Shown here one piece after another: positions 5,538 through 5,700 of a stretch of 5,700 bases of DNA. Numbering within the stretch: the first letter of the stretch is position 1; the number at the start of each line of letters is the position of its first letter. The translations under genes were made by a program, and so were the position numbers. The stretch comes from Planctomycetota bacterium (GTDB lineage: Bacteria > Planctomycetota > B129-G9): positions 1 to 5,700 of the forward strand of contig QNCA01000113.1 of assembly GCA_003644325.1 (NCBI GenBank). The letters run 5' to 3'. The notes under the pieces are model-generated. The model saw only the letters and a list, made by a program, of their open reading frames with translations. It had not been told where the DNA came from and did not search any database.

Positions 5538-5602
5538 GCGGTTTCCCTCGTTAAAATATCGCCTTCCGGCAAGAAGCGAAAATCCCTTTCCTCAGCGTGA
5601 AC

Positions 5603-5632
5603 TACATAGCAAAACCAGCCGCGGCGGGTCAA
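5603..5632 (-). promoter_or_regulatory. Promoter for the lipoprotein gene
   Basis: On the minus strand TTGACC (5632-5627) is followed after 18 bases by TATGTA (5608-5603), preceded by TGC as in an extended -10. Transcription would start near 5596, leaving about 58 bases of leader. The pair lies just after the stop codon of the upstream minus-strand frame. Confidence 0.4.
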
Positions 5633-5639
5633 GCGAAAT

Positions 5640-5700
5640 TTACTCCAGGCCCTCACGACGGGAGAGGGCCGTACCGATCTTCCGCAAATCCTCCGCCGAC
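5640..5700 (-). CDS. C-terminal end of an unidentified protein (5' end outside window)
   Basis: From the right edge the minus strand reads 19 sense codons ending SRREGLE and a TAA stop (5642-5640). The peptide, which includes AEDLRKIGTALSR, looks like an amphipathic C-terminal helix, and the codons mostly end in G or C like those of the other genes. It is too short to identify. A second minus-strand frame stays open from the edge to TGA at 5536-5534, but it is arginine-rich at the start and less protein-like. Confidence 0.42.
   Translation of the reverse strand, partial: SAEDLRKIGTALSRREGLE

Noticed and set aside
4746..5600. Long + strand open frame (284 codons) opposite the lipoprotein gene
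   Set aside because: It starts inside the DUF401 gene, is rich in Gly, Arg and Ala without domain-like pattern, and has no ribosome binding site. The minus-strand frame has a signal peptide, Shine-Dalgarno and regular repeats.

Overview
The window looks like part of a bacterial chromosome of moderately high G+C. It has tightly packed genes with clear Shine-Dalgarno sequences and GC-ending codons. The lineage cannot be fixed from the sequence. A sulfide-type Thi4 thiazole synthase, a UDP-glucuronate decarboxylase of the [10 protein letters not shown] type and a small two-motif MshEN-like protein together suggest a deep-branching, possibly anaerobic group such as Planctomycetes/PVC relatives. 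That is a weak inference from memory.

Left part (1-2822, all + strand): the C-terminal end of a Thi4-type thiazole synthase (vitamin B1), then pdxA (vitamin B6), hpt (purine salvage, start codon overlapping the pdxA stop) and a UDP-glucuronate decarboxylase that makes UDP-xylose. Gaps are short (56, -4 and 61 bases) and no convincing terminator lies between them, so they may be one housekeeping transcription unit. The Thi4/PdxA pairing places two cofactor pathways side by side.

Middle part (2823-3600): a 199-base leader region with a possible RNA stem and an 11-base direct repeat precedes a small 89-residue protein. That protein carries two copies of a motif resembling the MshEN/GspE N-terminal motif. 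A hairpin starts at its stop codon. The following 309 bases hold no gene I can support. They contain several repeats of a CTTCGTAAGGTGACGT-like sequence, a perfect 12-base palindrome, a second strong hairpin and a promoter with a consensus TATAAT box. This looks like a control region for the next gene.

Right part (3601-5700): a DUF401-family polytopic membrane protein (+ strand, probable transporter of unknown substrate) converges on a minus-strand secreted, probably lipid-anchored protein. The latter has an exact 23-residue internal periodicity. Behind it is a plausible minus-strand promoter, and at the right edge the likely last 19 codons of another minus-strand gene.

I found no rRNA, tRNA, CRISPR array, transposon or phage gene, and no clear new multi-gene system. 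The least explained elements are the small MshEN-like protein, the repeat-rich control region before the DUF401 gene, and the 23-residue-repeat lipoprotein.
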